The notes beneath the pieces are model-generated. The model was not told where the DNA came from. It did not search any database and saw only the letters and a program-made list of their open reading frames with translations. From positions 266,963-328,962 of the forward strand of contig NMRA01000126.1 in the NCBI GenBank assembly GCA_002633005.1: a stretch of 62,000 nt of DNA, given 5' to 3'. This stretch comes from Phoronis australis. Its lineage: Eukaryota > Phoronida > Phoronidae. The number at the start of each line of letters is the position of its first letter. Within the stretch, counting starts at the first letter, position 1. This document shows, piece by piece, positions 10,648 through 22,660 of this stretch. The translations under genes and the position numbers were made by a program.

Positions 10648-10911
10648 TCAGTACATGTAGTCATTCATGGTAGCAACAGAGAACGTTCTGTGAACACCAC
10701 AGACCGACTGAAATTTAGTGGTTGCTTCACCGACGGGAGGGTTGACCGCCACTAACTGGACATATTCAAGAACTTGATGTTTGTGCCTTTGTCTTGTCGT
10801 AAACAAAGTCTCGTTTGACTTGAAGGAATGCAGCTTAAATTCAACTTTTTCAAACAGCCTCCGGTCGTCACCGTGACCATTTTCCATCGTAAATAGTGTT
10901 TGACAACACAA
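10648..10911 (-). CDS. Possible coding exon, unrecognised
   Basis: After an acceptor-like ACATATAG the minus strand is open for 87 codons and then stops. It starts LCCQTLFTMENG and contains the segments FKLHSFKSNE and YVQLVAVNPP, and ends FSVATMNDYMY. Its composition looks more like protein than the surrounding intron, but the entry phase is 0, unlike the neighbouring LDLa exons. I recognise no domain. It may be the last exon of an alternative product or a chance frame. Confidence 0.25.
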   Translation of the reverse strand: MCCQTLFTMENGHGDDRRLFEKVEFKLHSFKSNETLFTTRQRHKHQVLEYVQLVAVNPPVGEATTKFQSVCGVHRTFSVATMNDYMY

Positions 10912-10929
10912 CTATATGTGAGTTAATGT

Positions 10930-11994
10930 ATATTACCAGGAAGGCACTACCTTCCTGCTATTACTTATGTACAGGTAAATCACCGTTTTATAAACGTCAA
11001 TGGAGCTTTGTAAGACAAGTATTAGGATGAAAACAAAATGCCGAAGTTTATTATAAGATTAGGACAGATTATGAAATCATGAACTCATACTTCGGAGTCA
11101 ACAATATCCCGGATAGACCGCTCATACCTTCACATTGACCGTTACTATTGTAAAGAGGGACTTGAATTCTTTTTGAAAACGTTTTGTTCAGTAATGCAGA
11201 ACTCATCGTGATGATTGGAAATTCCCTCTTGCAAAACGTTTGGCCAGGCAACATGCCTTTACGGTAGTACCCGAGCCTTGCAAGACCTTCCTAATAATAT
11301 TTAAGACGCTCGGTTCCATCCATGTTTTAAACGTCTAACTAGAACCTTTTTTGTTTAATAAATTGTCTAATACCGAGGGTAGCACCTACGTCTATTATTG
11401 ATGTTTATGTTTATTTTCCATATTGTGCTATATACCTTTGTTGCTTTATTCTTTCATCTTTGTTGATGGTTATCATTTGTGCTCTTTAATTTGCATTTTG
11501 GTCATGTTTTATGTGCTCTATGTTTTCATTTATTTTATTAAATCTTTGTTCGGACCACAATGGAAATAATTCTCTGCCTGTGCACTATCAGTGTTTTCCA
11601 CTTGTACTTTTATTTACTTTCATTTGTCTTGTGTTTTTTTCTTGTATTTTCTGTACTTGTGTGAACTAAGCAGAAGTCATCATCATCAGTAACAGGTATT
11701 TCGATGAACTGCAGAAAAACGGTAGGTTTAATGACAACTTTTCGCTTAAATTAACTGAGCAATGTTGCCGTTTGATTGTTTCAAGTCCTTATCTCAAAAG
11801 GCATTCTAGTTCAAAAACTTAGAAATATGTACCAAATTAAGTTATATGTAACATAGCATAATGTTCACATCCTTTCTGTTATCAAACTAAAAGCCTTTTT
11901 AGCACACTTTTGTACCTCGGCCGAGATCGGAAAATCATCGACTATTCCCGTCTATTTCCGTGACCTGATTTCCTGTGTGTCAGTTCAGCCTCCC
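10930..11994. other. Intronic or intergenic stretch
   Basis: A short minus-strand frame near 11069-11270 (segment REFPIITMSSALLNK, then a phase-1 GTATGAG donor-like site after QCE) could be a small exon, but has no clear acceptor or homologue. Otherwise T-rich sequence with nothing recognised. Confidence 0.3.
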
Positions 11995-12134
11995 GTTCAG
12001 TAACGCTAGGACCTCGCTAAAACGCAAGACTTCGCGAGATTACGAGAGATATTGCCGTGCATTTTAAATGAGAACACGTGACTTTGACTAGGTTTTAGCT
12101 AGGTCCTAGCGTAGGTCCTAGCGTCTACTGAACG
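11994..12134. mobile_element. Mini foldback element of about 140 bp
   Basis: The two ends are inverted copies: CGTTCAGTAACGCTAGGACC at the left, and its reverse complement at the right with one extra 13-bp tandem copy of CGCTAGGACCT. The inverted match continues into GCTAAAAC. The interior carries AAAACGCAAGACTTCGCGAG and an E-box CACGTGA. No target-site duplication is obvious. Length and structure suit a MITE. Confidence 0.5.
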
Positions 12135-12681
12135 CACGCCAGGAACGGTTCCTGAATGCCAGCCACGCTGTCCTTGAAAACGTGTTGACTGGACATCACC
12201 GTGACCGTAAATCCGTTCTTACTTTGTTCGGTGATTTTTGATTCCCATTTTGGTTCTTTTTATATAAACCTGATTATTTATTGTCCTAGTTTTACCTGTT
12301 CTTTGCATATGACGAATAGTATAATCATAAGTTTGAAGTACCGTCGCAAAGTTTCCGGCGTACTAGCCAACGCTCGGATACTGAGGTCAGCCCTGACTCA
12401 TCGCGAGGGCAGGCCTACGTCAAATTAGCAACACTAACCGTTTAGGTAATAAATTAGACAAAAAAAGTTTCTTGATCAACAAATGACTTATCTTTATCGC
12501 CATATCTTGAAACTGATGCAAAGTACCAGCCTGAAGTGACTACCCGGACGCCGTGTGAGCGCAGTGCTTGGCAGCAAATCGGCACCGGCTTTATTGTCTT
12601 AAGAAATTTGTAACAGCTTAATTAGCACATCAAAGAAAGTCAGTCGGCCGCAGAGGAGCAGCCACAATCTCAGTGTCTGAT
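12135..12681. other. Non-coding stretch, nothing recognised
   Basis: No splice-bounded frame or repeat is seen here. Confidence 0.4.
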
Positions 12682-13026
12682 TTACCCAGAGGGAAAAATG
12701 AGTTCATTCTCCCCTACACTTGACACATTTACTCCTAGAATTGACATGGTTACACCAACCACTGAAACTTTCTTTCTCAGAGATACATGCAGTGATGGGC
12801 CGGTGAGCCTAGGCCCGGGTGTCAGGCACCAAATCACAGGCCTGCGACCAACATTTTTAAGGGAGAGTTCGAATTGCTCATTTTCTTTGACGGGAGGTCG
12901 AATTTCAAAAGTTTGTACCTTAATTGCCATGCAGCGCAGACGTTCTAATTTCTCTAGTAAGCCGGTTGTCCACGTCAGCCCGAATCTCCAGTCGACAATT
13001 TTGGGTCTCAGTTGTTTGCTTCTTGG
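12682..13026 (-). CDS. Unassigned open frame of 114 codons
   Basis: The frame is open from an upstream TGA to a TAA, with an internal ATG after LEKLERLRC. It contains PKIVDWRFGLTW, then QTFEIRPPVKENEQFELSL and a Lys/Val-rich end finishing ELIFPSG. The amino-acid mix is protein-like. I cannot assign a family. The opposite strand is also open here for 127 codons, so at most one is real. It sits within the intron between LDLa exons 20766 and 9992. Confidence 0.25.
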   Translation of the reverse strand, partial: PRSKQLRPKIVDWRFGLTWTTGLLEKLERLRCMAIKVQTFEIRPPVKENEQFELSLKNVGRRPVIWCLTPGPRLTGPSLHVSLRKKVSVVGVTMSILGVNVSSVGENELIFPSG

Positions 13027-13659
13027 TCAACCCCTGCTCTCTTGCAAATTTAGTCTTTACACAGAACCCATTGCCGTGTAGGCCTACGCTGATGTCAAAA
13101 CTTTGATACTGTATCTTTGCAAATACCGGGATATATCACGTTAGCAGACATTTGGCGCGTGAGTTAAAAAACACTACATGTACAGGCATTCAGAGTTCAT
13201 CAGTGAACGGGACGAGACGTCTACTTATAAATCTGCAAACAAAATCTGGAATATCATTCTGGGATTGAGGAATTATCGATGACTAAACTATGATGTGAAA
13301 TGAACCTGACAGGGAAGCAAACTGTTTTTTTTTAATTTTCCTCGTCTTTAGGAAACCGTACAAACCGTTGCTCACGCACTTCAAACAGGGCAACCCGCTC
13401 TTCACAGCTGCTTTTGACACTTGTAATGAGTCGTCGACGTGGAATTAGGAATCGTAGTAAGGACTTTAAAAAATGGCGGTAATGAAGTGCTGTGATACGG
13501 CGGGTTAAGATGAAGAAGATTTAAAATGAAAACTATTGTCTTAAGCGCTGAAACATGGCATGAGGACTTAAATTTTCCAAAGATTTGCTGTTTCTCTCAC
13601 TGGTTTTTCGCTATTTTCTTCTTTCGCTCGTGGAATAATTTGTCTGTGTCTCACATCCG

Positions 13660-13915
13660 CCGTATTTATTTTCGAGTACGATTTCAAGTTCACTGCCTAA
13701 CGAAACTTGGAATTTGGAGCATATACTCGAAATTTTTACTCAAAATCGTACTCGAAATATAGATGAAATACACTTCATTTCTAGTATACTCGAAAATTGA
13801 GTACGTGCTCGAAATTTCGAGTACAGATTTTTCGAGTATGACATTGAATACACCAAAATTGAGTCTGTAGTTGAGTATGAAGTGTGAGTTTGAGTATGAT
13901 TCGAGTCTTAGTACG
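13660..13915. repeat. Palindromic TACTCGAAA/TTTCGAGTA repeat cluster
   Basis: The cluster contains many half-sites TACTCGAAA and TTTCGAGTA and one perfect palindrome CTCGAAATTTCGAG (near 13808-13821). It degrades rightwards into GAGTATGA and GAGTTTGAG copies. Confidence 0.6.
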
Positions 13916-15542
13916 GAGATTGGAGAACAGGCCCTGGTTTCGCGGTTAGTTCAAAATGGCGGTGTGATCTTCGTGTCGGAATCGTGAGTGACGCGTTTAT
14001 TTAAACTTTCTTCGACTACGCATTGTGTATTGGTTATGGGATAAGTACTGGGTGGTTCCTTATAATGTCTTCTAACCGTTTAATAAGGGTTAAAAACGTG
14101 TGCTTCTAGGACTTTAAGCTGAATCGCGTTTACCATCGTTAGTCAAATCATGTCGGACCAAAATGTCCTTTCTTGGACTGCTACGGCCCTTCTTCAGGTT
14201 GAAGTAAACAGTCATTTATAATGGACAGTAACAATGAAAAAAATTGAGCGTAAATATAAAGGAAGTATAGGTTATGTGGAAGACAAAAGTGTCTTATTCC
14301 ATGTTCATTGAGATATGCAAGGGAAAAATTGAATATTGATAAATTTACCAGCTTATTTGAGGTTTAATTTAAATAACTTTCTTGTTAATTTTTGTTCAGT
14401 TGCAGTGTTCCAGTATTTCAACCTTATTATATACAAAGATGTAATGAAAATCGCTTGTGAAATTGTTTTATAAAGTTAAAAATATTGTCACATTTCAGAT
14501 TTTAATCTTAAATGTTGTTTATAATAACTCAGACTAAAAACGATGTAACTGAGGTTACACTGCTCAAAGACAAATTAAAGATATTCTTTGGGGTACATTT
14601 TAGTTAAAATCCGTACAAAATGAATTTTAACGCAAACCAGATTTATAAAACGTATTATCTAATGATGCCCTTTCAACATGATATCATATTTCAAAATAAA
14701 CACAACATGGCATAGACATTTTCGTAATCCTCGGCTACACTTGGGTGATACAATTCTCACACATCTGTACACATCCCTGGAAACACTGTGAAAAATACTT
14801 TGACGCTTTCTATGCATTACCAAACACATTTTTATTGTCTGAATTTTCAGATTTAAGATAAAAACACCTTCGTTACTTGAGCTAAACCGTTTTAACGGTA
14901 TTTTTGTGGATTCCGTACTCTGGTTCTCGCGGTAGATGTATAACCTGACTGGATTTTGCTGGTAGAGACAGTATTTTTTTCTCAGAGTCAAATTTTCTTT
15001 TCAAAAATAGCCATCCACAAGGAACTGACACAGGGATCGGATTTGTCCTTGAAGTGGTGCCGTAGTGGTTATCTTATTCTTGATAGTATTAAAGAGTGTT
15101 GACTGGATTTATTTTCTTGATTCCACTTATTTGGGGGAAAATCTTAGGCTAATTCAATGGTATGAATAAATGCATAGTGTTCTCATACTGTCAGTATGAA
15201 ATTAGAATGACATGCTCTGGAGTTTCTGATAGCACAGGTTTTTTTCTTTGATAAAAGATATTGATGCGTTCTGCACTTAGAGTGGAATCGTATGAAAAGC
15301 AGACTTGGAAGAAGTCCTGGTGGCTCTTATGGATACGATATATCAGTTTTGTTGATAAAAATATTCATATTTGATATTCAAATTTATTGGAAACAGTAGA
15401 TAAATAGTTTACCTTGAAACATATTGCTGTCATAAGATGAGACATTACCATCAGCAATCGCCATCTATGAATATTGGACAATACAGTATAGACTGCTAAT
15501 TTTTGCACTGCGATCTATACTCAAGTAAACAAACTAGAAATA
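13916..15542. other. Non-coding stretch, nothing recognised
   Basis: AT-rich intronic sequence. A 110-codon minus-strand frame (14659-14991) has no supporting feature. Confidence 0.4.
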
Positions 15543-15980
15543 TTACCCAGACATGTCGCACGGATATCTTCGAAGCGCTTGAAGGGTTAATAACCGACTG
15601 ATCGCAAACCGAAGATGAAACCTCTCGCCATCGTATTCATAGACTTTACTATTCCGACCACTGTATTGTTGGAGACCTATCCTCTGACCATAGAAGTTGT
15701 GGCTTTGGTCTTCCAGCGTATACCTGTTGTCTAGTGTCTCTCGCTGATCAATGAGGTGATGAAATTTACTTTTAGGGTTCGCATATAGCCCGTAAAAAGA
15801 AATTTTGGTCTTAGTTTTGTATACGTTTTTAACCATGCATATCGTTTTCGAGCCAGGGTTCACTTTAATCACGGCGTAAATGGCCTCGGATTTCTTGTAC
15901 AACCCTTTTAATTTGGCGCTAAGCTGTAGAATTTGTAATAAATCGAAATAAATGGGGTTAAAATTTGTTGCCAAAGACAA
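15543..15980 (-). CDS. Unassigned open frame of 145 codons
   Basis: This is one of the longest uninterrupted frames in the window outside known elements. There is no ATG at its 5' end and an in-frame TGA lies immediately upstream, so it would have to be entered by splicing or start at a later Met (AVIKVNPGSKTICM region). It is rich in Lys, Tyr and Arg, with segments YKTKTKISFYGLYANPKSKF and YEYDGERFHLRFAISRLL. I do not recognise a family. It could be an exon nested in the LDLa gene intron or a remnant of an unknown element. Confidence 0.3.
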   Translation of the reverse strand: MSLATNFNPIYFDLLQILQLSAKLKGLYKKSEAIYAVIKVNPGSKTICMVKNVYKTKTKISFYGLYANPKSKFHHLIDQRETLDNRYTLEDQSHNFYGQRIGLQQYSGRNSKVYEYDGERFHLRFAISRLLTLQALRRYPCDMSG

Positions 15981-16985
15981 TCAGCAAATGTTTGGAAATG
16001 CGACAAAAACTCTACTCTAGCCGTCAGATGTTTGGGGTACGACCTGTGTCTGATTTCGTTGCTGCGCCACCACCGGTTTAGTTTCCTAAAGTCTGATTAG
16101 CGATTATTTTTAGAAAAGTCAAGGGTTTTACATAACTGGATAAAACATTATTCGTGTCCATGTTTAACTTAACAAAAAATTCGTTTTAACTTGAATTATA
16201 CCCGAATTGTTCGTCAACCTCGGGTGCACCATTGCATTTTGCACGTCATCCTTCTACAAAATAGCGAGCATGTCTTCAATATCGAGTTTCGTAACGCAAG
16301 AGGCAAACGAGATATTTCGTGTGTTTTGCTCCAATAGATACGTACTACCGTTTACATAGCCTGTCGGAAGTCAGTCACCACAGGCCAGCCGGCTAGACTG
16401 AGTCGCCCTCACCAAACACTCTGGTATTTTCGTAGCCTCAAATTTCACCTCGGAGGTAAAAGTTCTATACGCATGTGCGAACTTCAGTCATGCGACTAAT
16501 CACTGCCTCATTTGAAAGATACACGATTCGCATCAAAAACCAACGAACAATGTGTCGTGGAATTCGGCAACATTTCGTAAGTCCACTGAAAAATAGCTGG
16601 ACAACGGAAAACATTCAAATAATTTACTGCAAAGACGCTCCTATTGTAGAGTGAAATTGAACTCTAGTTCTGGAACAAATGTCACTTCAAAGCATGTAAG
16701 TAAAGAAAAATGCCGTTGCATACAGCGTGAGTAAAAATCCAATGAACTTTTCAATGACCCCGTCATTGTACTGCGATTGTGATTTGCCGAATGACAAAGG
16801 ATCACAAGCGCAACTGGCTAAGTGCCTGGGAAACGATCCAAAAATGCATTGATAATCTTAGTTGATGGATAAATTTGAGTGAGGAAAGCAGCAGAATCAA
16901 AACCAAGTAAACAAAAGTAGGTGTAGGCACGTGGCATTGCTTTTGATGCCGGATATTACAAGACGAGAGCGCTCGGAGGAGCGAC
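15981..16985. other. Non-coding stretch, nothing recognised
   Basis: No splice-bounded frame or repeat is seen here. Confidence 0.4.
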
Positions 16986-18175
16986 ACTTGGCGAAATTAA
17001 CCAAAAAAACACGTTAGAGATGACTAGAAAAGACGACGACAGAGATGATGACGAAGATGACAGCTATGACGACGATGGTGGCGATGATGGACAATGCAAG
17101 TTATGATATCATTCATATGATGAACGTAGAGATCAGAAATCACTAAGAAATAGGCTACAGTCTTGAGCAACACTTGGCGAAATTAACTGAAGAAAAGACG
17201 TCGGAGGTGATGACGAATATGATGACGATGGTGATGAGGATGATCAACATCATAACATTCATATGGCGAACTTGGATGTCATAAAACAGTAATAAAGAGG
17301 CTACAGTCTTGTTCAATAGAAGCTAAACCAACATCAATACAGCAAGAGCGCTCAACAAAGGAACAGCGCTATCAAATATCTCGAATAATTCAAAAAGTAG
17401 ACGTCCTAGCGAAAAATGGGAAACATATTCTGAAAGCCCCTTCAAAATTCTATCTAAAGTGATAGTATCGTTAAACTCCGTTAGTTTTTCGAAAAATTGA
17501 AATTTTGCGGGTTTTTTGAAATTCAAAGTCAAATAACTCGAACACGGTAAGTCTGAGAAAAAAATTGTTACAGTTCATTTGAAAGAGTATACCTCAGAGA
17601 ATCTACATGCAAAGATTCACGTCATTTTCTCTTCCCGTTTAAAATGGCACTCTGGCTCGACTGAAAATGGGTCAACATGCGCCAGATCCGCCATCTTGGA
17701 ATCAACTTCCGGTTTTTTTAGAATTGGATAATAGCCGGCGACAAAAAACTAATATCTGAAAAATTTCAAAGCAATTGGTTACTTAAAGCGCCCTCTAGAG
17801 GACAAAACGTTTTTTTTCCGAAATCGAGGTGCGCATGTGCCATTGCCGATATTTCCGCCACTTTTGACCGGAAGTAAATGATTTCTAAAAGAGTTAGAGG
17901 AACTGGATTATTTCATATTTGTGCCGAGATTGAGCCCGATACGTCAAAAATTGCGGGTTCTATGAGCAGCTCAATCACAAATCGGAAACAAAATGGCCGC
18001 CATATCCGCCATCTTGGATCCGATCAGACCAAAAACATTAGGCTTCCAGCACTATTGGAGCTACACGTTGTGTGTAAATTTCGTGTGGATAGGACGAAAA
18101 TTGCGACATGTAGAGTGCGAACAAAAAAAAAATGACGACAGCAACATACTTGGCGAAATTTATTTCGCCAAATAA
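16986..18175. repeat. Region bounded by TTGGCGAAAT inverted ends
   Basis: CACTTGGCGAAATTAAC occurs near 16986 and again near 17171. TTGGCGAAAT and its inverse ATTTCGCCAA meet in a near-palindrome at 18151-18173. The opposing motifs could be the ends of a MITE-like element of about 1.2 kb with an internal GATGAC-rich low-complexity stretch. No target duplication or coding sequence was seen. Confidence 0.35.
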
Positions 18176-19568
18176 TGATGCCATGCGTCTGAACATGCGC
18201 GAATGTGGTAACTCTGAGGAGGTGACCCGTCGCCAATATTATGACTGACGGCCTAACTGACCAATCAGAACGCAGCGTTCTTGACACACCTTCGTCAAGC
18301 CGCCATTTTACCCGACAAACAATACGTTGTCGTGCAAAACTTACTTAAGTCTATAGCTCAAGACATTGCGTGATAAGAATGGTGATACGGTGTTGATATG
18401 GCGTGTGTAATTCTGACAGTCGTTATGCAGCTCGAGAATGAGAATATCCCGTCATTTTTTGGGCATCTCCTCAGCCGAAAAGTGATGTCGAAAGGTTTAA
18501 ACTATGTATCAAACTGAACTTGTCAATGTTGCTTGATTACTCGAAGGTTAAACACATATGCATTAATTTTTGTTCCAAGATACACACTTTTCAGTTTGGT
18601 GGTTACAGTGTAGGCTTATCCGATTTTCACTCGTTTGGCGGCCTTTGTCTTGGCACCTGCTGGATCTCAGCACTATAGTCCATCGATAGTCCCTGGAAAT
18701 TGTTTTTATATTTTTACTATTTTTCAGTTATTTCGACCTATAGACATCGTTTTGTTTCGTAGCAGAGGTACATTTTTGTCATTCATATACCCAATAGCTG
18801 GCGTTCAACTGAACTTTTTTCCAAAACTGAGTGATTCGATCGGCACAGAGAGGGGCTCTGAATTACTGAACTCAAAGCCTTATCGAGCTGTTGTCACGAA
18901 AAAATAAAAAGTTGAATAACTTTTTGATGAGAACCTCTAGTATACACTTCGCCAGTAGAATTACAGAGAGATCATTTTGAAGTTATTAAACATGATATTT
19001 AGATTTATGAAGCTTTAAAAAAGGAATTTGAGTAATTTTTGTAAATAGCCATTTTTGCCACCACACCAGACTTGTTATTTTTTGTTACCTGTAACAATAC
19101 CGCAGTTTAATGATCATGTTACGTTTAATAGTAACTTTTATGCAGTGAAACTACAAAAAATGCGAAGGTAAGCCTAACTTAAATGTCTTAATGGTGCAAT
19201 TACGTGCATTAATTTGACTTGGACACAGCCTTAGACCTACTGGAGCTAACTGCTTGCCTTGGACAAGATGAGTGTGCACTTGAGATATAAACCTGAGCTT
19301 TTTAATCGAAATATTTTGGTCGAAGATTAGAAAGCGTAAACAGTGTTATCGGCTCTACCTACTTTACTCGGGAAGTCCCACGGGCAGTTGTGACCTACTT
19401 TTCATTTGGCGGATTTTAGCAGACAACAGAATGAAAATATCGGTGAATCTTCTCTGATTTTGTTCGAAAGATCCTAAAATCTATGGCATCGTACAGATAA
19501 TTAAACTTTAAGGTACATACCCAGCTTTACATGAACATATCGCTTCAGTGGCCTTGTCATTTGTCACG
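18176..19568. other. Non-coding stretch, nothing recognised
   Basis: No convincing exon or repeat is seen here. Confidence 0.4.
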
Positions 19569-19793
19569 TTAAGGGGGCGGGGGTTCGTCGGGTTTTCGCT
19601 GGCTCCGAAATACTTTTCCTTGAACACTTATTTTTTCATCGTCGCCTTTGCAAACTCTCACATCGTAAGCATAGGATTCTTTGCTGAAAAGCATCGCCTG
19701 TTGTCTTTGTCGAAGCGCTTTCGGATAGTGCCAAAAACATTCATCGATTCCACCAGGAACGTCGTTTAGCGACAGTGTATTTGCCTCTGACAT
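19569..19793 (-). CDS. Small candidate ORF of 74 codons, unknown
   Basis: The frame runs from ATG (context ACAAGATGT) to TAA. It encodes an acidic/basic mix with the segments NDVPGGIDECFWHYPKAL and SKESYAYDVRVCKGDDEK, ending in PDEPPPP. The codons look protein-like. Just upstream on this strand (about 19800-19860) lies an E-box CACGTGA, CGCAAG and a GC-box-like GGAGGCGGAG, which would suit a small promoter. An internal GTGAGA could alternatively act as a donor, making this a first exon. It would be nested in the intron of the LDLa gene on the same strand. Confidence 0.35.
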   Translation of the reverse strand: MSEANTLSLNDVPGGIDECFWHYPKALRQRQQAMLFSKESYAYDVRVCKGDDEKISVQGKVFRSQRKPDEPPPP

Positions 19794-19799
19794 CTTGTT

Positions 19800-19860
19800 T
19801 GTTTGTCGAGTGTCACGTGACTTTTCGCAAGGAGGCGGAGCTTGCGATAGGTCTAATTGG
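19800..19860 (-). promoter_or_regulatory. Promoter-like motif cluster upstream of the 74-codon ORF
   Basis: CACGTGA (19814-19820), TCGCAAGG and GGAGGCGGAGC stand within 60 bases just 5' of the ATG at 19793. This is motif evidence only. Confidence 0.25.
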
Positions 19861-20562
19861 GATAATACTCGCTAGTGATGGCTTACGAAATGAATGTGTA
19901 GGCCTCTAGCTCCGTAAGGTGTTTGAAAGCAACCAGGGGGGCAAAACTTCCACGTCTACACATAGACTGTTGCAACAACCAACGTAACGATATTAGCGCG
20001 TCATGTTAGAGAGGTAATTATTTTTTGGTACAAAATCCGCTGAAGTGCATGTAGCTCCCGGCTTTACGTTATTTTTCAAGAGCTTGAAAACATGTGATGG
20101 CAAACGATTAGATTGTGAGTTTACGTGGTTCTGCAATTCCTTTTGGATGACAAGGTAAGTACGTTTTCCTATTTTTCTAAACCGACTTCTGAATACCTTG
20201 AACTGGTTTGGTTGCTCAGAATGTATTTTACACCACGCGGATCTTTATTTTTGACAAAACTTTTTCGTTTTATATAAAGTAAGGTTGGTACATTACCCGC
20301 AACAAAAAAATGGTGTGGCTGAATTCCCGAAAACCTGAAACATTCCTTGCACAAACCATCCCACGGCATTCACGCCGTGCTGGCGTTACATTATTCAATG
20401 ATCAAGCGATGCTTTCGCCTTTCACTCCAAACTACTGCAACCCAGAAATACACATTTCAGATCGGATTCCCTAATTTAAAACGCGGAATAAAATCCGGTA
20501 TACGCCTACTCATGACGTCTCCAAACTGAAGAGGGTGTATAAATTATGGTACAACGACTCAC

Positions 20563-20766
20563 ATGGGCAAATGTTCGGGCTTTCGTCTTCTCCTCCGGGG
20601 CAGTCGTTTTTTCGATCACATACAGTGGTTTGGTTGATGCAGGTGCCGTCGTTTGGGCATTCAACTTGGTAATCAGCGCACTTGGAAGGTGGCGATAAAA
20701 ACAGCGCAACGTCTGCTGCAGTTGTCGTTTCAGCCATTTTCCATGGTTTGGTTGTTTCTGCCAGAG
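20563..20766 (-). CDS. LDLa exon (204 bp)
   Basis: This phase 1-1 exon of 68 codons has the acceptor GTGATGTTACAG and donor GTGAGT. It begins with a Thr-rich linker (LAETTKPWKMAETTTAAD) and a hydrophobic stretch VALFLSPPS, followed by one LDLa module: KCADYQVEC, DGTCINQTTVC, CDRKNDC, then GGEDESPNIC. Six cysteines and the calcium acids are present, with an N-Q-T sequon in the middle loop. It is most like the exon at 26986-26771, with the same VALL/F hydrophobic lead-in, so the two are older paralogous modules. Confidence 0.88.
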
Positions 20767-22395
20767 CTGTAACATCACAGCATGAACTTTACTTTTCTCG
20801 TTAAAGCATAGTATTCACACAGTCCTGGGTTCATAATAAAGTATTAAGTTACCGTCGTTAGCAAGGGCCGGGTTTCTTAAATAATTTTTAAGTGTTGGTA
20901 GACCCAATTTTTTTTAATATTTTTGAAATCTTTTATGATCGCAGAATTTTTTGTGTACGACATTAATGTCCACATGTTTGTAATAATGTAATCATATGAT
21001 TTACTGTTTTCTAAAAACATTTATAAATCGTTGCAATATGCACAGTTGTAAGCATGGAGTTTTTCGAATGAATCTCACAAATTCTACTTTTTATTCTACA
21101 AGCAGCTACAAATCGTGATTTGCAGTTTTCTTTTAAGGCATTTTAGCCTGAGAACTCTGCTCTAAAAATTAAGACGTCAAAAACACTCGAAAACGGAATT
21201 CTTATTTTTTGACAGCCGTGCTCTTGGACTAAAAGACACAAGAAAATCACAGACGCGCTTCCGTAAGTAATGGAATAACGAAATAGAATTTGCAAGTTTC
21301 TTGCGGAATTTGCGGAAGCCTATAGGTGTCACAACACTCCCACAAACTCCCCACAGCACCCTCAAAATTCACAACCCCCCAGAAGCCACAACAACTCCAA
21401 CAGTCACAACACCCCAGAAGTCAAAAATCAAGTCTAACTTCATTGTTTCATTTTCATTTTGTCACTTCTGTGTGTGCGTGCGTGCGGGCGTGCGTGCGTG
21501 CGTGCGTGCGTGTGTGTGTTATTGCTGTTTTCAGTTGTTTCTGTAATAATTAAATGATGCAATTTCCCATTCCTCTAACTAAAACAAAAAACGCCGTAGG
21601 ACACTTTTGGGTGTTACGTCTCCCGTTCGACAAAAACCGATTTTGTGTTTTGCGGCAAACATTTCACCCTTGCGTTTTGGCTTAGACCCACATGCACCGC
21701 TTTTTATCCGGAAATCCCGCTTTTCAATCCACGAGTTATCACTTTTTTCATTTACGAATGCTGACCGTGACAGTTATGCAACAGTTCAAAATAACATGGT
21801 CTCCTCATACACTGTTGACATGTATCAGGATCACTAATTTTCGATTTCTGAAGAAATGAGTTCATCTATAAGCTTCCGTGGAAAGTCTTACACCCCAACC
21901 AATGAAATGAGCTATTCACATTTCAAAGCTACACAACAGAAAAAAGCTTTATCAGCAAATTTCGAATAGTTAGAGTAATCAGTATATCACACTTTTGTAA
22001 TAGTAAATGACACTGCATCTTCATTTTTACTGAAGAATCTAATTGTATCAAACGGTAACAAAAGTCCAATTAATTTTTAAAGATTATAATTTTGGATGAA
22101 TGCCTGACAAAATTCTTCCAAGCAACTGTGAGGGATTCATATTCTAAAATCTTTGTCTTTATAGGATAGAAATCTTTTCAATCATTGAAATTAGCTCCCT
22201 GCTGTTTTAACTATCATTTATGTACCCTATCTGGTTCATTCACCCTGTTATTTTTCGCATCTTGTTAACACTTGTTGTTTTTACAAATAAAAAAATATTT
22301 TATAAACCTGTATGGAATATGAAATGATAATCACTCATGAATTCAATTCTCTATCTTTTGCTTTTAGTACAATCAAAAATTGATAAAGGTCTTGA
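20767..22395. other. Intron sequence with one microsatellite
   Basis: Apart from the GTGC-type microsatellite at 21473-21521 nothing is recognised. Confidence 0.4.
21473..21521. repeat. (TGCG/TG)n microsatellite
   Basis: An alternating TGTG and GCGTGCGT tract. Overlapping open frames reading as Cys/Val/Arg runs are artefacts of it. Confidence 0.9.
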
Positions 22396-22660
22396 CTGGG
22401 CAGATAAGTGCAAATTTGCACCAGAATCGTGCAAATGATGATACAAGCACCAAATTTTCCATGATGACTCATAATAGCATATTCAAGGGAACTCTCCGAC
22501 TAGCCACCTAAAAATCCAAGATGACGGCCATTTTTCAAGATGGCCGCCATCCAGTGTTCGCGATAATGATTTTCCGGTAAATCGGTATCTACCCAACCGA
22601 ATTTAGCGATCTTGGTGTCAAATATTATAGTTTTAGGTATGCTTAATTCATTTTGGAAAC
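22396..22660 (+). repeat. Left terminal inverted repeat
   Basis: Pairs with 26050-26277. It includes CCAAGATG and GGCCGCCAT blocks similar to the YY1 core. Confidence 0.75.

Noticed and set aside
12698-13081. A 127-codon plus-strand frame with ATG
   Set aside because: It is antisense to a more protein-like minus-strand frame, and its TLDTFTP-type repetition comes from short DNA repeats.
21301-21553. Frames rich in Cys, Val and Arg or Pro and Gln
   Set aside because: They are translations of the TGCG microsatellite and adjacent C/A-rich low-complexity DNA.
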